From the NCBI GenBank assembly GCA_963780045.1, contig CAVZZZ010000001.1:4092001-4156000 (forward strand): a DNA stretch of 64,000 bases, given 5' to 3'. The notes beneath the pieces are model-generated. The model ran no database searches. It had not been told where the DNA came from and saw only the letters and a list, made by a program, of their open reading frames with translations. This document shows positions 9,431-19,797 of this stretch, one piece after another. Origin of the DNA: JANXQG01 sp963780045. GTDB taxonomy: Bacteria > Planctomycetota > Planctomycetia > Pirellulales > Thermoguttaceae. Made by a program: the position numbers and the translations under genes. The number at the start of each line of letters is the position of its first letter. The first letter of the stretch is position 1.

Positions 9431-10868
9431 ATGGCCCGTGCAACCCAAGGTCTGCAAATCGCCTTGATCATTTCCGTCATGCTCAACGTCGTGTTGGGAG
9501 TGACTACATATCTCTTCAACAAGCAAGCCTTCGAAAACCTCGGCAAGGCTACCGCCGCCGCCAGTCGCGAGACGGAGGCCAATAAGAAGGCGCAAACGGC
9601 CGAGGAGAAGTTCGACAGGGCGAGAAAGGCCATTGGCCTTGCCGACCTGGACATCGATCAAATCGAGAAAAAGGTCGAGGACCGCCAGCAGGCTTTCGGC
9701 GTGGCAACCGCGGCAACCGGCGACGCGACAAAGGCTGCGGACAAACCGGTCGGCGCGCACGGGCTACGACCCCATGGTCGAACGGCTGTTTGCGACCGTC
9801 GACGACCGCACGACCCAGCTCAAGAGCGTCAAGGCCCAGGTGGCCGATCTGGAGGCGAAGTTCAAAAGCCGAGAGGCGGCCAAGGACGCGGCAGTCGCCG
9901 CGATTGACCAAGGTTTTCAGGCCGAGAAAATACACTACCAACAAGCGGTAGCTAACAATCAGGCGCAGATACAGGCGATGGTTCGGAATCAGGCCAATAC
10001 TGTTGCGCAAGTCGCGGCTAGCGGGAAGGCCCTGAGCGTCAGAGCCCTTAATGCGGAAAGCACTGCTACGGCAAGGGAGAAACTTTTGCGGGAAAAGGAG
10101 CAAGAGCTCGAGAAAGCGGCCGACGCGCTCCGCAAGCACGACGCACAGATTATTGACCCTCCGTCTGGCAAAATCACCCAGGTCAGCCTGAATACAAAGA
10201 CTGTTTGGATCGACAAAGGCCGAGCCGATTCCTTGCCGCGGGGCATCCGCTTTACCGTCTACGCCGCTGAATCCAACAGCTCGGCCAAGGCGGTGGAAAA
10301 AGGCACGGTCGAAGTCACGCAGATCTACGATAACCATGCCGAATGCCGCATCGTGGACGACAAGTTCGGCGATCCGATCACCGCCGGCGACAAGATATTC
10401 ACAGCCTTCTGGGCGCCGGGACAACAGAGGCACTTCGCCTTGTGCGGCATCATGAACCTCGACGGCGACGGCCACAATCAGGTCAATACGGCCATCGGGC
10501 TGGTAAAGATCTACGGCGGAGTAGTCGATTGCTGGCTCGACGAGCAAGGACATATGCAAGGTAAAATCATCCCGCTTACCACGCAGTACATCATCAAGGG
10601 CGATTTGCCCGACAAGGGAACGCCCGAGATGAAGCAAAACAACACCGTAATTGAAAGCGACGCCGCGAAAAACAAACTTCACGAGTGGACTCTTTCCGAA
10701 TTCAAACAGCAAGTGAACTATCAAAAGAGCAGTTCCGTCGAGAACTTCGGCGTGGGCGCCTCGTCATCGGGCGATGCCGAGCGGCCGACGGCGGCGCCAA
10801 AAGCAGCCCCCAAGGCGAAGGCCCCCGCGGACTCCAAGGCCGCCGACGACGTATTCGGTGGGAAGTAA
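9431..10868 (+). CDS. Membrane-anchored coiled-coil protein of unknown function (frame break near 9760)
   Basis: One N-terminal membrane helix (LQIALIISVMLNVVLGV) is followed by a long Ala/Lys/Glu-rich coiled coil, then a compact domain (KITQVSLNTKTVWIDKGRAD to VDCWLDEQGHMQGKI) and a Pro/Ala/Lys-rich C-terminal tail. The frame moves by one base near 9760, and the coiled coil continues in the new frame (YDPMVERLFATVDDRTTQL). The layout suggests a periplasmic or cell-wall-spanning protein anchored in the inner membrane. I do not recognise a catalytic domain. It has a GGAGG ribosome binding site and a good promoter. Confidence 0.75.
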
Positions 10869-10954
10869 CGAATTGGACTTCGCCACAAACCCCGGGTCCC
10901 GAGGTCTGGCGCCCAAGTGCTAGTGTACTGAGCCAGAATTGACGGAATCTGTCG

Positions 10955-11040
10955 GGGTGGCACGTCCTGAGCTTCAAGCGAAGGGCGTGGCGACCGGCGA
11001 GATTGCACGCCCTTTGCTTGAAGCTCAGAGCGTGCCACCC
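10955..11040. repeat. Long imperfect inverted repeat
   Basis: Arms of about 35 nt (10955-10989 starting GGGTGGCACG, and 11005-11040 ending CGTGCCACCC) pair over nearly their whole length around a 15-nt loop. It lies between two convergent genes, where a bidirectional transcription stop is possible, but there is no T-tract. Confidence 0.75.
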
Positions 11041-11045
11041 AAGCG

Positions 11046-13359
11046 CTAACCCTCCCCGCTCGGTGCTTCCATCCACGGCGGCAAGTCTAGTGCTGGGACC
11101 GGCGCGCCGGGCGACAACGGCGATGCCCCGGCGTCTCTCCCTTCTCCCTTCTCCCTTTCCGCCACGAGAGAAGAGGAAGGAGTAGTGCCGCGTGATAGGA
11201 GCGGCGCGGCGGATCGGTTGGGAAGCGGCGATCCAGGTCCCTTCGCCGTTGCCCCGACAGCCCCCTCGAAAACCTGCTTCCGCAACGTCCGCAGGCGGAC
11301 GAATTCCAACGCGAACGCCGGTCCCAGCGATTGCTCGTCCCAGTATTGGGTTTCCAGAAACAACCGGGCTGGATCGGTGAGTCTGTGATGCCGAGCCATC
11401 CGACCCAACAGCGATCGATCGGACCAGTTCAGTTGATGGGCCTTGCACAGTTCCGCGAAGAGCTGCCGCGGATTGCGATAGCCGCGACGCCGGCGGCGCA
11501 GCCCCAGCAAACGCGAAATGGCCCACAGGCCCGCTACCAGCGCCGCGACTATTAGCAGTCCAAGCAGAACGTCGTCGCGGCCCACGCCCGCGTGCGCGCG
11601 GAACGACTCGCTCAGGCTATCGTTCCGGTTTTGCTGGGCAATCAGGAGAAAGGGAGAAAGGGAGACGGGGAGAAAGGAAGACTGCGACGGCGTCTCTCCC
11701 GCGTTCCCTTTCTCCCCGTCTCCCTTTATCCCCTTCTCGCCTTCTCCGCTGCTCACTTTTCGCTTTTCTTGTTGCGCGCCCGCCGGCCGGTTCCGCAGCA
11801 TCTCCGCAAGGCTCCGCTGAGCCGCCTCCCGCACGACTTCGCTGCTGTCGGCCAAGGCCTGCTGCAAGGCCGCCACGCCGGCCGGCGTGACCGCCTCGCC
11901 GAGCGCGGAAGCGGCCTCCATTCTCACCAGGTGGTCTTCGTCGGAGAGCATTTCGACGATTGCGCCTTCCACGCTCTGGACGCAATCGATCGCGCGCGCG
12001 ATCGACAGGCCGCGAAGCCGCCGCGTGCGGATGGGCGATCTCAGCTCTTCGTGCAGCAAGGCCACGCTCTGCGGATCGATCTTTTTGACTAGCCGTCCGG
12101 TGTTGCGGCGGACGTCCTCGTCCAGCATGTCGAAGGCGGCTACAAAGCGCTTGAAACTGAATTCGGAGAGACTCTCCCGTGCGGCCTTGCGGACCACCGC
12201 GTAAGGGCTTTCGACCAGTTCCAGCAGGCTGGGCAGCACGCTCGGTATCCCCCGCCCGCGAAGCTGCGGAATGATGTTCGCTTGCACTTGCGGATCGGGG
12301 TCGGCCAGGGCCTGCATGGCCAGCGCGTTGGCGTCGCTGCCTGGGAACTCGCCCAGCGCGCGGGCGGCCTCGCGGCGCCCGCCCGGCTTGCCGTGCAAGA
12401 GGACGGTTTCCACCACGGTCATCGCCTGTTGCCGCGGAATGCCCGAGGAAATCACAAAGCGCACGGCCGAGTGCTGCCCGGCGTCGTCCAACTGGTCGAT
12501 GATTCGGCGGCAGTCGGCCAGCCAAGGGATGGCCGTGACGCGCTTCAGGTTCGGCGTCATGGCGGCGCTTGGCTCGCGGCCGATCTTGCGCATCAGGTAA
12601 TGCACGAAGCGCGAGTCGCTTCTCCCTGCCAGCACGCTGAAAACAATTGCCGGGGCATGCGAATCTTCCAGGAAGCTCAAGAGCAGCCGCAGCACGCCCC
12701 GCTGCGGGCTCGTCGCCAGGCAATCGATCAGCGGCAGGTAGGCGGCGTGGTTGGGATGCTGCAGCACCTGCCGCAGGGCCGCATTGTCGCGATCGACCAG
12801 CAGCAGGAAGGCCTCGATCACCTCGCGGCGCTTGTGATGTCCGAAACGGTGGACCGACGACTCCAGGATGCCCAGTACGTAACGGCGGATCATTTGCGGG
12901 TCGCGCCGGTCGCTGGCATCGCGCACGCCGGCCAATTCCTCGCAGAGCGTCTGCACCAGCTCAAGCACCGTTTGCGGGAGCAGAGAGCGGGTCAGCTCCT
13001 CGCCTTTTGCTTCCATGGCGGTCAGCAACGTGGCCACCAGGTCGTAGTCGCGGAAGATTACGGCCGCGCGGCAGCCTTTTTCGCAAAGCTCCGGGTCGTC
13101 GCCCAAGATCGCGTCGCGGAGCGCGCCAGTCATCCGCGAGCGGTGCTGCCGGATGATCGTTTTCCACTCCGGTCTTATCCCCGTCATGCGGTCGAGGATT
13201 TCTCGTCCTCCGGCGGGCGTCCGCCGTTTGAGCAAAGCGACCAGCGCCTTCCTGCACCGCCTGGTCGCGGCAATCCAACGCGGAGATGAGCACTTGCACC
13301 GCTGCTTCATTTTCGGTGCGTGCGAGGAGGTCGAGTGTGGTGGAAAGTCCGGTCGTCAA
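11046..13359 (-). CDS. HEAT-repeat protein with membrane helix (frame break near 13250)
   Basis: An alpha-helical repeat protein of about 770 residues. HEAT-like helical pairs fill the first two thirds (for example DPQVQANIIPQLRGRGIPSV and DEDHLVRMEAASALGEAVTP). One membrane helix follows (VLLGLLIVAALVAGLWAIS), then a short cytosolic domain rich in basic residues and a low-complexity tail. The true N-terminus, MTTGLSTTLDLLARTENEAA from 13359, is in another frame and joins the main frame near 13250. A purine-rich inverted repeat is inserted in frame just before the membrane helix. The function is unknown; a scaffolding role is plausible for such folds. Confidence 0.75.
11657..11727. repeat. 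Inverted repeat inside the HEAT-repeat gene
   Basis: Perfect 21-nt arms (11657-11677, starting AAAGGGAGACGGGG, and 11707-11727) around a 29-nt loop. The element is in frame and encodes a Lys/Gly/Glu-rich then Ser/Leu/Pro-rich insert next to the membrane helix. Confidence 0.8.
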
Positions 13360-13485
13360 ACTCGATATCCTCGGCGCGAATAGAACTACCGCTGCGGGTG
13401 GTCCGGTTTGCCGCCCGCCAATATCCCGTACTCTCCATCGACGATAAGGCTCGCAAACCTTAACGTGGACTTCGCACGTTTGCTC

Positions 13486-14469
13486 TCAATGGCTGGTGCC
13501 GTTGTCTGCGTGTGCCAGTCTCTCTCCCTTATCCGTGCCGCCCCGCGGTTTTCTGCGCTTTGGAACGGATCGCGACGGCGTAGCTAAACCATTGGCAGAC
13601 ATCAACTTGCGGCGAATGCGATTGACCGGCGGCGCACCCCCCTCTTGGCAAGATTGGCACACGTCGGCCACCGCGCTCACAGCATTGGCCTTGGACGGCT
13701 CGTCCTTCCACGCGCTCGTAGTACCGTCTTCAGCCGGAAAGGCACGGCCATTTCGCGCGTTATCGTTGGCCGCGACGTCGCGGGTGGCAATGCCCGCATG
13801 GCCTGCCGTGGCCGGCTCGCACCAGCCGGGATGCTCGTAAGGCGAGCGAAATGGGGCTACGTCCGCGGCGCCCCCATTGTCTGCTACGCTGTCGTCCGCG
13901 TCGCTGTCGTCCGCGGCCATGTTGCGCCAGCGGTCGGCGTGTTGGACCGCCGCCTCGACTTCCCGCAGCGTGCCGTTGAAGGAGCGCATGAATTGGTCTT
14001 TCTGGTCATCTTTCAGCGCCGGCAGGGCGTAGGAAAAGACATCAGCAAGCAGACGCATCACCTGGTCGCCGCTGAAACTGTGCGGCGTGCGGTGGCCGAA
14101 TTCGTCGGGCAGGCGGCGTTCCAAAAGCCAGGCGGCGGCCCGCCAATACTTCTCCTGCCGGCCGGCGTCGCGGACCGTTTTCAGGATCGACAAGTCGGCC
14201 ACGCTTTCGGCGTTCGACAGTTCCCGGGCGAAACGCGGGTCGCGAGCCGCGGCACGGGCGATGCTCGTATGGCTGACGCCGACGTGCCGGGCCGCCGTGC
14301 GGCGGCTGAAGCCCTGCATCAGCAGCGCGCAGAGCATTTTCTGCCGCAGCTCGTTGAGCACCTCGCGGGGGTCGCGCTTTCGCTCGGTCTGGGGCGACGG
14401 TGCGGTTGCAGGCGGATCGACGAGAATCTCGCGCGGATCGGCGCGGGGGCGGATTCGGGCGCGGTGCAT
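13486..14469 (-). CDS. Helix-turn-helix protein, terminase-small-subunit-like N-terminus
   Basis: The N-terminal third has a helix-turn-helix (LMQGFSRRTAARHVGVSHTS) followed by a conserved WRAAAWLLERRLPDEFG segment, the arrangement seen in phage terminase small subunits and in a planctomycete family of unknown role. The C-terminal half is low-complexity and polar, with many Asp, Ala and Asn. No phage genes are nearby, so a terminase role is not supported here. It may be a DNA-binding protein of an old mobile element or a lineage-specific regulator. Confidence 0.65.
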   Translation of the reverse strand: MHRARIRPRADPREILVDPPATAPSPQTERKRDPREVLNELRQKMLCALLMQGFSRRTAARHVGVSHTSIARAAARDPRFARELSNAESVADLSILKTVRDAGRQEKYWRAAAWLLERRLPDEFGHRTPHSFSGDQVMRLLADVFSYALPALKDDQKDQFMRSFNGTLREVEAAVQHADRWRNMAADDSDADDSVADNGGAADVAPFRSPYEHPGWCEPATAGHAGIATRDVAANDNARNGRAFPAEDGTTSAWKDEPSKANAVSAVADVCQSCQEGGAPPVNRIRRKLMSANGLATPSRSVPKRRKPRGGTDKGERLAHADNGTSH

Positions 14470-15096
14470 GTCGCGGAGGCATTCATGAAAAGGGACCTTT
14501 CTTTGGGGTTAGAGGGCAGTGAGCGGGGGCAAGGCAAAACAGTCTCCCCTCTCCCGCCGGGAGAGGGGCGGGGGTGAGGGCGTTTCCCTGTGGTTTCCCG
14601 CCATTATACACTGTTTACATGTCTTGTCAACTGTTATCTTAAGATGTCGGTCGCCCGTCGCCGCAAGTCCTTGCGCCGCAACGCTTTACGCTGCTTGACA
14701 TTTGTCCGCGTTCTTGTGGATGCCTCGTGCGCGTTGGCTATGCGGCAAATAGCGCAACTCCAAGCTGGCAAAGGGTTTGGGAGTTTCCGCCTGCGCCGCC
14801 GCGGACGGACAAGAAAATGACGCGCGGCCAAGAAACTCCGCCTTAGTAATGCTCTAGCGACGATTGCACAGCTATGCAAAAGCCTCCGGCAGTCCACCGA
14901 CGATCTTCACCGTTTCCACGCTCAAAGAACGCGTCCAACAGCCGCACGAGCCGCACGCGGTAGCGGAAGTCGATTCGCATGACCTCGTTCTTGTTCTGGA
15001 TCAGAACGGCCGTGCGCGAATCCTCAAAGATGATATTCCCCAGTTGCATTGATGCAACTTGAGTTCCTGCTATCATCGCCGGATCGCGAAGTGGGG
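14470..15096. other. Gap with palindrome; small possible ORF at 14843-15100
   Basis: No gene is clearly supported. The left end holds the 14546-14568 palindrome. On the minus strand a frame from 15100 (TTG overlapping the stop of the receiver gene) or its inner ATGs to 14843 would encode up to 85 residues including MQLGNIIFEDSRTAV. It might be a small third member of the kinase/receiver operon, but I have no family for it. Confidence 0.35.
14546..14568. repeat. CCCCTCTCCC palindrome
   Basis: A 10-bp perfect stem (14546-14555 and 14559-14568) with a 3-nt loop, just upstream of the helix-turn-helix gene. A related CCCTCTCCC/GGGAGAGGG palindrome occurs inside the NtrC-type gene at 36.1 kb. Confidence 0.75.
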
Positions 15097-15489
15097 TCAA
15101 GAATGGGCACAGAAGTAGCGGCGAAGCAGTTGCGGCAGCTCGGCGCTGAACTTGCTCCTTGGCATGACTTCGTCGCAGCCGGCGGCACGGGCTTCGTCCA
15201 AACGAACCTTGTCAACGTGCGATCCGTAGGCGATCGCGGGCACGTCTCCGGCCGCGTCGCGAAGTCGAGTCACTGCCGCCGCGATATCGATTTCCGCCAT
15301 GCCGAGGTCGCAAAGAATGTAGGCCGTCGGCCGATCGCGGCACATGGCGACTGCCTCGTCGAGGCTGCCGGCGACGGCCACCTCGTGACCGACGGCCGCG
15401 GCGGTGCTCGTGACCATTGAGGAGAACAACAAGTTCGAGGTCAGCAACAGACCCCTTCGTACCACAGGCTGGTCTTTCTTGGGAGTCAT
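15097..15489 (-). CDS. Stand-alone receiver-like domain protein
   Basis: A 130-residue single domain with the alternating pattern of a response-regulator receiver. The putative phospho-acceptor lies in ILCDLGMAEID, a Ser in IAYGSHVDKV takes the conserved Thr/Ser place, and a Lys in MPRSKFS the conserved Lys place. The N-terminal acidic pair is not evident, so phosphorylation is uncertain. There is no output domain. Its ATG overlaps the true stop (TGA) of the upstream histidine kinase gene by ATGA, which argues that the two work as a pair. Confidence 0.7.
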   Translation of the reverse strand: MTPKKDQPVVRRGLLLTSNLLFSSMVTSTAAAVGHEVAVAGSLDEAVAMCRDRPTAYILCDLGMAEIDIAAAVTRLRDAAGDVPAIAYGSHVDKVRLDEARAAGCDEVMPRSKFSAELPQLLRRYFCAHS

Positions 15490-16665
15490 TCGTCTTCTCT
15501 TTCCACAAGCGGCAATTCAACGAGTATCAGTGTGCCCTTGCCGCACGCGCTTGCGAATGCTGCAACAGCCGCCCAGCAGTTTCGCTCTCTGTCGGATGCC
15601 TTCCAGCCCATAGCGCTTCTTCGGCGCGGCTTTTGGATCGAATCCCCGGCCCCAGTCCCTGACCACGATGCGAATTCGATCGTTCGCTTGCACGAGGCTC
15701 ACCCGCACTTTCTTGCTCTGGCTGTGCTGACAGGCATTTGCGATCGCCTCCTGGCAAATCCGGTAGATGGCGTTCTCCAGCGGGGGAACGAGCCGATGGA
15801 AGGAAACCTTGCTGCGGAAACGGACGTGCGGTTGGTCCTTGCGGCCGTGCTCGTGGACGAGGTGAGAGATGGCTTCCACCACGCCGGATTCATCGAGAAC
15901 CGGAGGTCGCACACCGGCGATCAGACGCCGGGCTTCGAAATGGGCGTGACGCAACATGGTTATGCCCACGTCGTATGCCTCTGCCGCCGAGTCGGAGTCC
16001 TGCCCGCGGCGATGCTCGAAAACCTCGAACTGCATGATTGCCGCGGCCAGGTGCTGCGCGAGGCCGTCGTGGATCTCGTAAGCGATGGTCTGCCGCTCGT
16101 GATCGGTCGATTGCAGCAAGTGCTTGAGAGCGCGGTGCTGCTTCGAGACCGCCTCTTGCGCCAACTCCCGTTCCGCGACGTTTTTGAGCAGCTCCGCGGT
16201 GCGCTCCTCCACGCGCTGCTCAAGCTCGTCGTGGGCCCTGCGGAGCTCCTCCTCGGCTTTCCTCTGCTCGGTGATTTCCATGGCGACCCCGCCGACATAT
16301 CGCACGCCGCCGGCGTCCCAAAACGGGAACTTGAAACTGCACCAGTAGCGCCGGCTGCCGTCGGGTTCAAGCATCTCCTCCATTATCTGGATGACTTTAT
16401 TGCTCGTCAGGACGGCTTCGTCACTCCTCCGGAACTGATCTGCCGACTCTTGCGGCCAAAGTTCGAGATCCGTTCTTCCACGGACGTCCTGCAGCCGCAG
16501 CCCAAGTCGTTTCTCAAATGCAGCGCTAATGTACACATACCGCCCCGCTTCGTCTTTCATCCAGGCCACGGCGGGGCTGTTGTTCATGAAGGCGTGAAAC
16601 CGCTCCTCGCTTTTCTTCAACGCCTCCTCGATTGGGTGCTGATTCGTTTGGATTTGGTCGTTCAT
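15486..16665 (-). CDS. PAS sensor histidine kinase, NarX/HisKA_3 type (frame break near 15550)
   Basis: Cytosolic kinase without membrane helices. A PAS domain comes first (residues about 15-135, SEERFHAFMNNSPAVAWM), then a coiled coil (ELEQRVEERTAELLK). The dimerisation box has the phosphorylated His in IAYEIHDGLAQHL, and the HATPase domain has N- and G-boxes (EAIANACQHS, VVRDWGRGFDP, YGLEGIRQRA). The open frame stops early after SIRKRVRQG. One base over, the expected end GKGTLILVELPLVERED reads to a TGA at 15486-15488 that overlaps the next gene's ATG. The break is therefore likely a sequence error and the pair is translationally coupled. Confidence 0.85.
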
Positions 16666-16758
16666 GAAAACCTCAAGCCCCCGGGCAACATGTTTTTTTA
16701 GCCGCTGCCGGGAGGTTATTCTAGCGAAGACCGCGAGACAATGCAGCAGGGCAGGAGG

Positions 16759-18111
16759 TTATCCCAAGCGCATCCACACCGCCTTCAGATACTCTGTTTC
16801 CGGCACTGCCGCGGCAATCGGATGGTCGGCCGCGGCCCCAGTGCGGGCGAGAATCTGCATCGGCCGCGCGGCGTGCTTCTCCGACGCGTCCTCGGTCGCC
16901 GCCGAAATCAGCTCGCCCGCCTGATAGGCCGACTGCCGCAGAAGCTGCACGAAGTCCGGCTCTTTCAACAGTCCCGAACAGCAGCAGCTCAGCATCAGTC
17001 CGCCCGGCCGAACCAGTCGCATCGCCAGGCGGTTCAGGTCGAAGTGCTTTCGCGTTCCTTCTTCAAGTTCGGCCCGCGAGCGAATCAGTTTGGGCGGATC
17101 GAGCACGACGACGTCGTAGGCGCGACTCAGCCGCAGCATCTCGCGCATGTAGGCGAAGGCGTCGTCCTGCACGAAGCGAATGCGGGCCTGGTTCAAGTTG
17201 GCGTTTTCACGGGCGAGCTTCAGCGGCTCTTCGTCGAGATCGACGCCCGTAACGTCAGCCGCCTTGCCGAGACACTTGGCCTGCACGGCGAACCCGCCAG
17301 TATAACAGCAGAGGTCTAGAACCGTGCGGCCTTCACAGAAGTCGGCCAACCGCCGGCGATTCTCGCGCTGGTCGCAAAAGAAGCCAGTCTTATGACCGGC
17401 GGCGAAGCGCACGCGGAATCGCGTGCCGTACTCGTGGACCGTCACTTCCGCCGGCAGCTCCGGGGATGCGAAGCCCGGCGGCTCGTATCCCTCCTGACTG
17501 AGGAACTGCGGGCTGGGCCGGACGACCGTGTGCTGCGTGCCCAGTGCGGACGTAAGCCGCGCAAGGATGGCCTCTGCCCGCTGGTACATTCCCAAGGTAT
17601 ATGCCTCGGCCGAAAGTACGTCGCTCAGACGGTCCACCATCAGACCCGGCAAGCCGTCGGCCTCGGCGTAGACGACGCGATAAGCGTTCGTCACGTCTTG
17701 CAGGCGCAGCAGGCCGTGACGAAGGTCTACCGCGTCATCGAGCTTCTTCTGCCACGCGGCATCATCGGGCAGATCCTCTCCATAGAAGACCATACGTGCG
17801 GCGATCTCGCTTCTTGGGTTGTAGAGCGCATAGCCAAGCACGCGTTCGTCCGGACCATAGACGGCCGCGAGATCGCCCGGCCGCGCCTTTTCGACGCGCT
17901 CGATCCGCTTGCGGTAGAGGAAGGGATGCCACGTCGGCGAGCGAACGAAGATCGCCGGAATAGGCGCCGCCGGATCGGGCGCCAAGGCCCGCTGCCTTGA
18001 GAGTTCTCCGCCGGGCGGCGTCTCGCTTCGCGGGTACGCCGTCGCATGCACGCCGGCCGCTTCGGCTTTGTCTGAGCGCTCTTTTCGTCTCTTGACATGC
18101 ATCCTCGCCAT
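16759..18111 (-). CDS. Class I SAM-dependent rRNA methyltransferase, RlmI-like
   Basis: PUA domain (FVRSPTWHPFLYRKRIERVEK region) followed by a Rossmann methyltransferase: SAM-binding VLDLCCYTGGFAVQA, acidic loop VTGVDLDEEPLKLARENA and catalytic DPPK (VVVLDPPKLIRSR). This is the architecture of RlmI/RlmL-C enzymes that make 5-methylcytosine in 23S rRNA. It keeps the family's CCSG segment (MLSCCCSGLL). ATGs at 18132, 18111 and 18102 are possible; the N-terminal extension before the PUA domain is basic and variable. Confidence 0.85.
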   Translation of the reverse strand: MARMHVKRRKERSDKAEAAGVHATAYPRSETPPGGELSRQRALAPDPAAPIPAIFVRSPTWHPFLYRKRIERVEKARPGDLAAVYGPDERVLGYALYNPRSEIAARMVFYGEDLPDDAAWQKKLDDAVDLRHGLLRLQDVTNAYRVVYAEADGLPGLMVDRLSDVLSAEAYTLGMYQRAEAILARLTSALGTQHTVVRPSPQFLSQEGYEPPGFASPELPAEVTVHEYGTRFRVRFAAGHKTGFFCDQRENRRRLADFCEGRTVLDLCCYTGGFAVQAKCLGKAADVTGVDLDEEPLKLARENANLNQARIRFVQDDAFAYMREMLRLSRAYDVVVLDPPKLIRSRAELEEGTRKHFDLNRLAMRLVRPGGLMLSCCCSGLLKEPDFVQLLRQSAYQAGELISAATEDASEKHAARPMQILARTGAAADHPIAAAVPETEYLKAVWMRLG

Positions 18112-18207
18112 TATACCGCGCGGACGGTTCATTATGCGACAATACCCGCGCCGCCTTCGGCGCGGGTTCGCGCATCGCGTAGCCCGAGGATAATCGCCGG
18201 TGGTCGG

Positions 18208-19257
18208 CTACCGCGTGAATCCGATATTAAACGAAAAGCCGTCCAGGCCCAAATTCGTCTGGCCGGAACCGTAGTAGTACGCGCTGTTCTGCATACCGTC
18301 CCAGATTTGGCCTTCCCAAAGCGCCTGGGCAAAGACGCGTCTCCCCTGGGACAAAGACCGCGACCATTCCAATCCCATTTGAATCTCCGCGACGCCCACG
18401 GCCTGATCTTGTTTCGCAAGGTAGGGCGTAGTTGACGGTGGAACGACAAGATTGTTGGTGATTGTTAAGGCATTGGTCTCCTGGCCAAAAAGAAGCGCGC
18501 CGCGGAGGTTGGCGACTAGGCCCAGACCGGAATCGCCGATCGGCCGGTGGAATTCGGCGAACAGCGTGGGGCCGATGCCGAAGAAACTGCCCGTCTGATT
18601 CAATGTTTCATTCTCAGGCGCCGGTGGATAAATGACCTGGGTCGAAAGTTCCTGCACGATGCTGCCGTACCGCAGGCCGCCGCCGACGTTCATCCCCCAA
18701 CGGCCCCACTGGATCTCCTGGGTCGTCTCGAGGTCGATCGTGTTGGCACGCAACATTCCGCAGCCGATGAAAGTCTCGCCGCCGCCTGTGAAAGTGCCCG
18801 CGTCCTGCGCAAGACCCTCGTCGAAGGTCCAATAGCGGATTCGCGCGCCCAGACCGGACTCGCTCACGTAACCCAGCCAGATACGCGGAGTGACTTCGTA
18901 CTCGTTTTCGTGATACGGCACGGCGTTCACTCCCAGAATGGCCAGATCCGACACCGACATGCCCGGCCGCGGCCTTAGAATGGCCGCTTCGATGCCGCCG
19001 ACAAAGCCCGGACAGGTGTCGCACGATGCCACGCCATTGAAGCCCGCGTAATTGCCCGGCGTTTCATTGCCCGACGCGCCGCGGATGTCGCCTGCACTCG
19101 GCTCGGATGGCTGTCCTGCAACGCTTGTTGCCGCAGCATTACTGGGGCTAGTCGGTGGCGGCGCCGCAGTCTCGTCCGCCAGGGCCGTGGAAACCGCCGC
19201 CAATAAAATGGCCGCGCAAACTACAATCATCCTTCTTGAAAGCACACAAACCCCCAT
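18208..19257 (-). CDS. Outer-membrane beta-barrel protein, pore type
   Basis: Signal peptide (RRMIVVCAAILLAAVSTALA), then a Pro/Ala/Ser-rich linker and a beta-rich body with alternating aromatic and polar residues (YEVTPRIWLGYVSESGLGARIRYW region), ending in a typical barrel strand GLDGFSFNIGFTR. It resembles the Lpg1974-type pore-forming outer-membrane proteins common in planctomycetes. A pair of Cys (CDTC) lies near the start of the mature part. The start at 19257 gives a reasonable signal peptide; 19230 is an alternative with the purine-rich stretch too close. Confidence 0.7.
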   Translation of the reverse strand: MGVCVLSRRMIVVCAAILLAAVSTALADETAAPPPTSPSNAAATSVAGQPSEPSAGDIRGASGNETPGNYAGFNGVASCDTCPGFVGGIEAAILRPRPGMSVSDLAILGVNAVPYHENEYEVTPRIWLGYVSESGLGARIRYWTFDEGLAQDAGTFTGGGETFIGCGMLRANTIDLETTQEIQWGRWGMNVGGGLRYGSIVQELSTQVIYPPAPENETLNQTGSFFGIGPTLFAEFHRPIGDSGLGLVANLRGALLFGQETNALTITNNLVVPPSTTPYLAKQDQAVGVAEIQMGLEWSRSLSQGRRVFAQALWEGQIWDGMQNSAYYYGSGQTNLGLDGFSFNIGFTR

Positions 19258-19483
19258 AAAAGACTGAACAGAATCCGCGTCTGGGCGTCGGCACAGCAAT
19301 GCCCCGAGCACACCTGTCCCTGGAGTCTGTTTATTCGTGTCTTACCGAAGGTAATGTTAGTTTCAATTGCACCATCTGGACGACCGCTATAACCGGCAAA
19401 GTCGGATCACCACACTCCGCGAGTCCATCGCAATCGTGACAAAAACCGTGCCAAGGAGGTAGCCGACGGCGATTGGCATCCAA

Positions 19484-19565
19484 TGCGGGCGAGAGGACTC
19501 GAACCTCCACTCCTTGCGGAATCAGATCCTAAGTCTGACGCGTCTGCCAGTTTCGCCACGCCCGC
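19484..19565 (-). tRNA. tRNA-Leu (anticodon UAG)
   Basis: Read on the minus strand: acceptor stem GCGGGCG pairs with CGCCCGC plus discriminator A. The D-arm contains TGGCAGACGC. The anticodon stem TCAGA/TCTGA encloses loop CTTAGGA, giving anticodon TAG. A long variable arm (class II tRNA) and the T-arm GGTTCGAGTCC follow. CCA is not encoded. Confidence 0.95.
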
Positions 19566-19611
19566 GCAAACTCGTTCTTTGAATCTATCATGCCGGGGAG
19601 GATTCGGCAAG

Positions 19612-19715
19612 GTAGCAGGCACGCTCCCCGTGCCGTCCGCTCAATCAGCGTTCCGTCATACGATCCGAGACAAACTTTTCACCTAAGCGGACGGCACGCG
19701 GAGCGTGCCTGCTAC
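19612..19715. repeat. Long inverted repeat GTAGCAGGCACGCTCC
   Basis: 30-nt arms (19612-19641 and 19686-19715) with a single mismatch around a 44-nt loop, between the tRNA and the aldo/keto reductase gene. The composition and size fit a mobile palindromic repeat. Confidence 0.85.
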
Positions 19716-19797
19716 TTTCCAGACACGTATTGCCCGGCAAACGTTCGTGCTATACTGGCCGATCTTACTCGAGCCTCATGACTCAAACCTCAAGCCT

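Noticed and set aside
12282..13289. 335-codon plus-strand frame opposite the HEAT-repeat gene
   Set aside because: Rich in Arg, Gln and His with no recognisable motif; the opposite strand has regular HEAT repeats.
13486..14469. Phage terminase small subunit
   Set aside because: The helix-turn-helix part resembles one, but no large terminase or phage gene is near, so only a general DNA-binding call is made.
14590..14820. 76-codon plus-strand frame, Arg-rich
   Set aside because: Low-quality composition, no ribosome binding site and no family.
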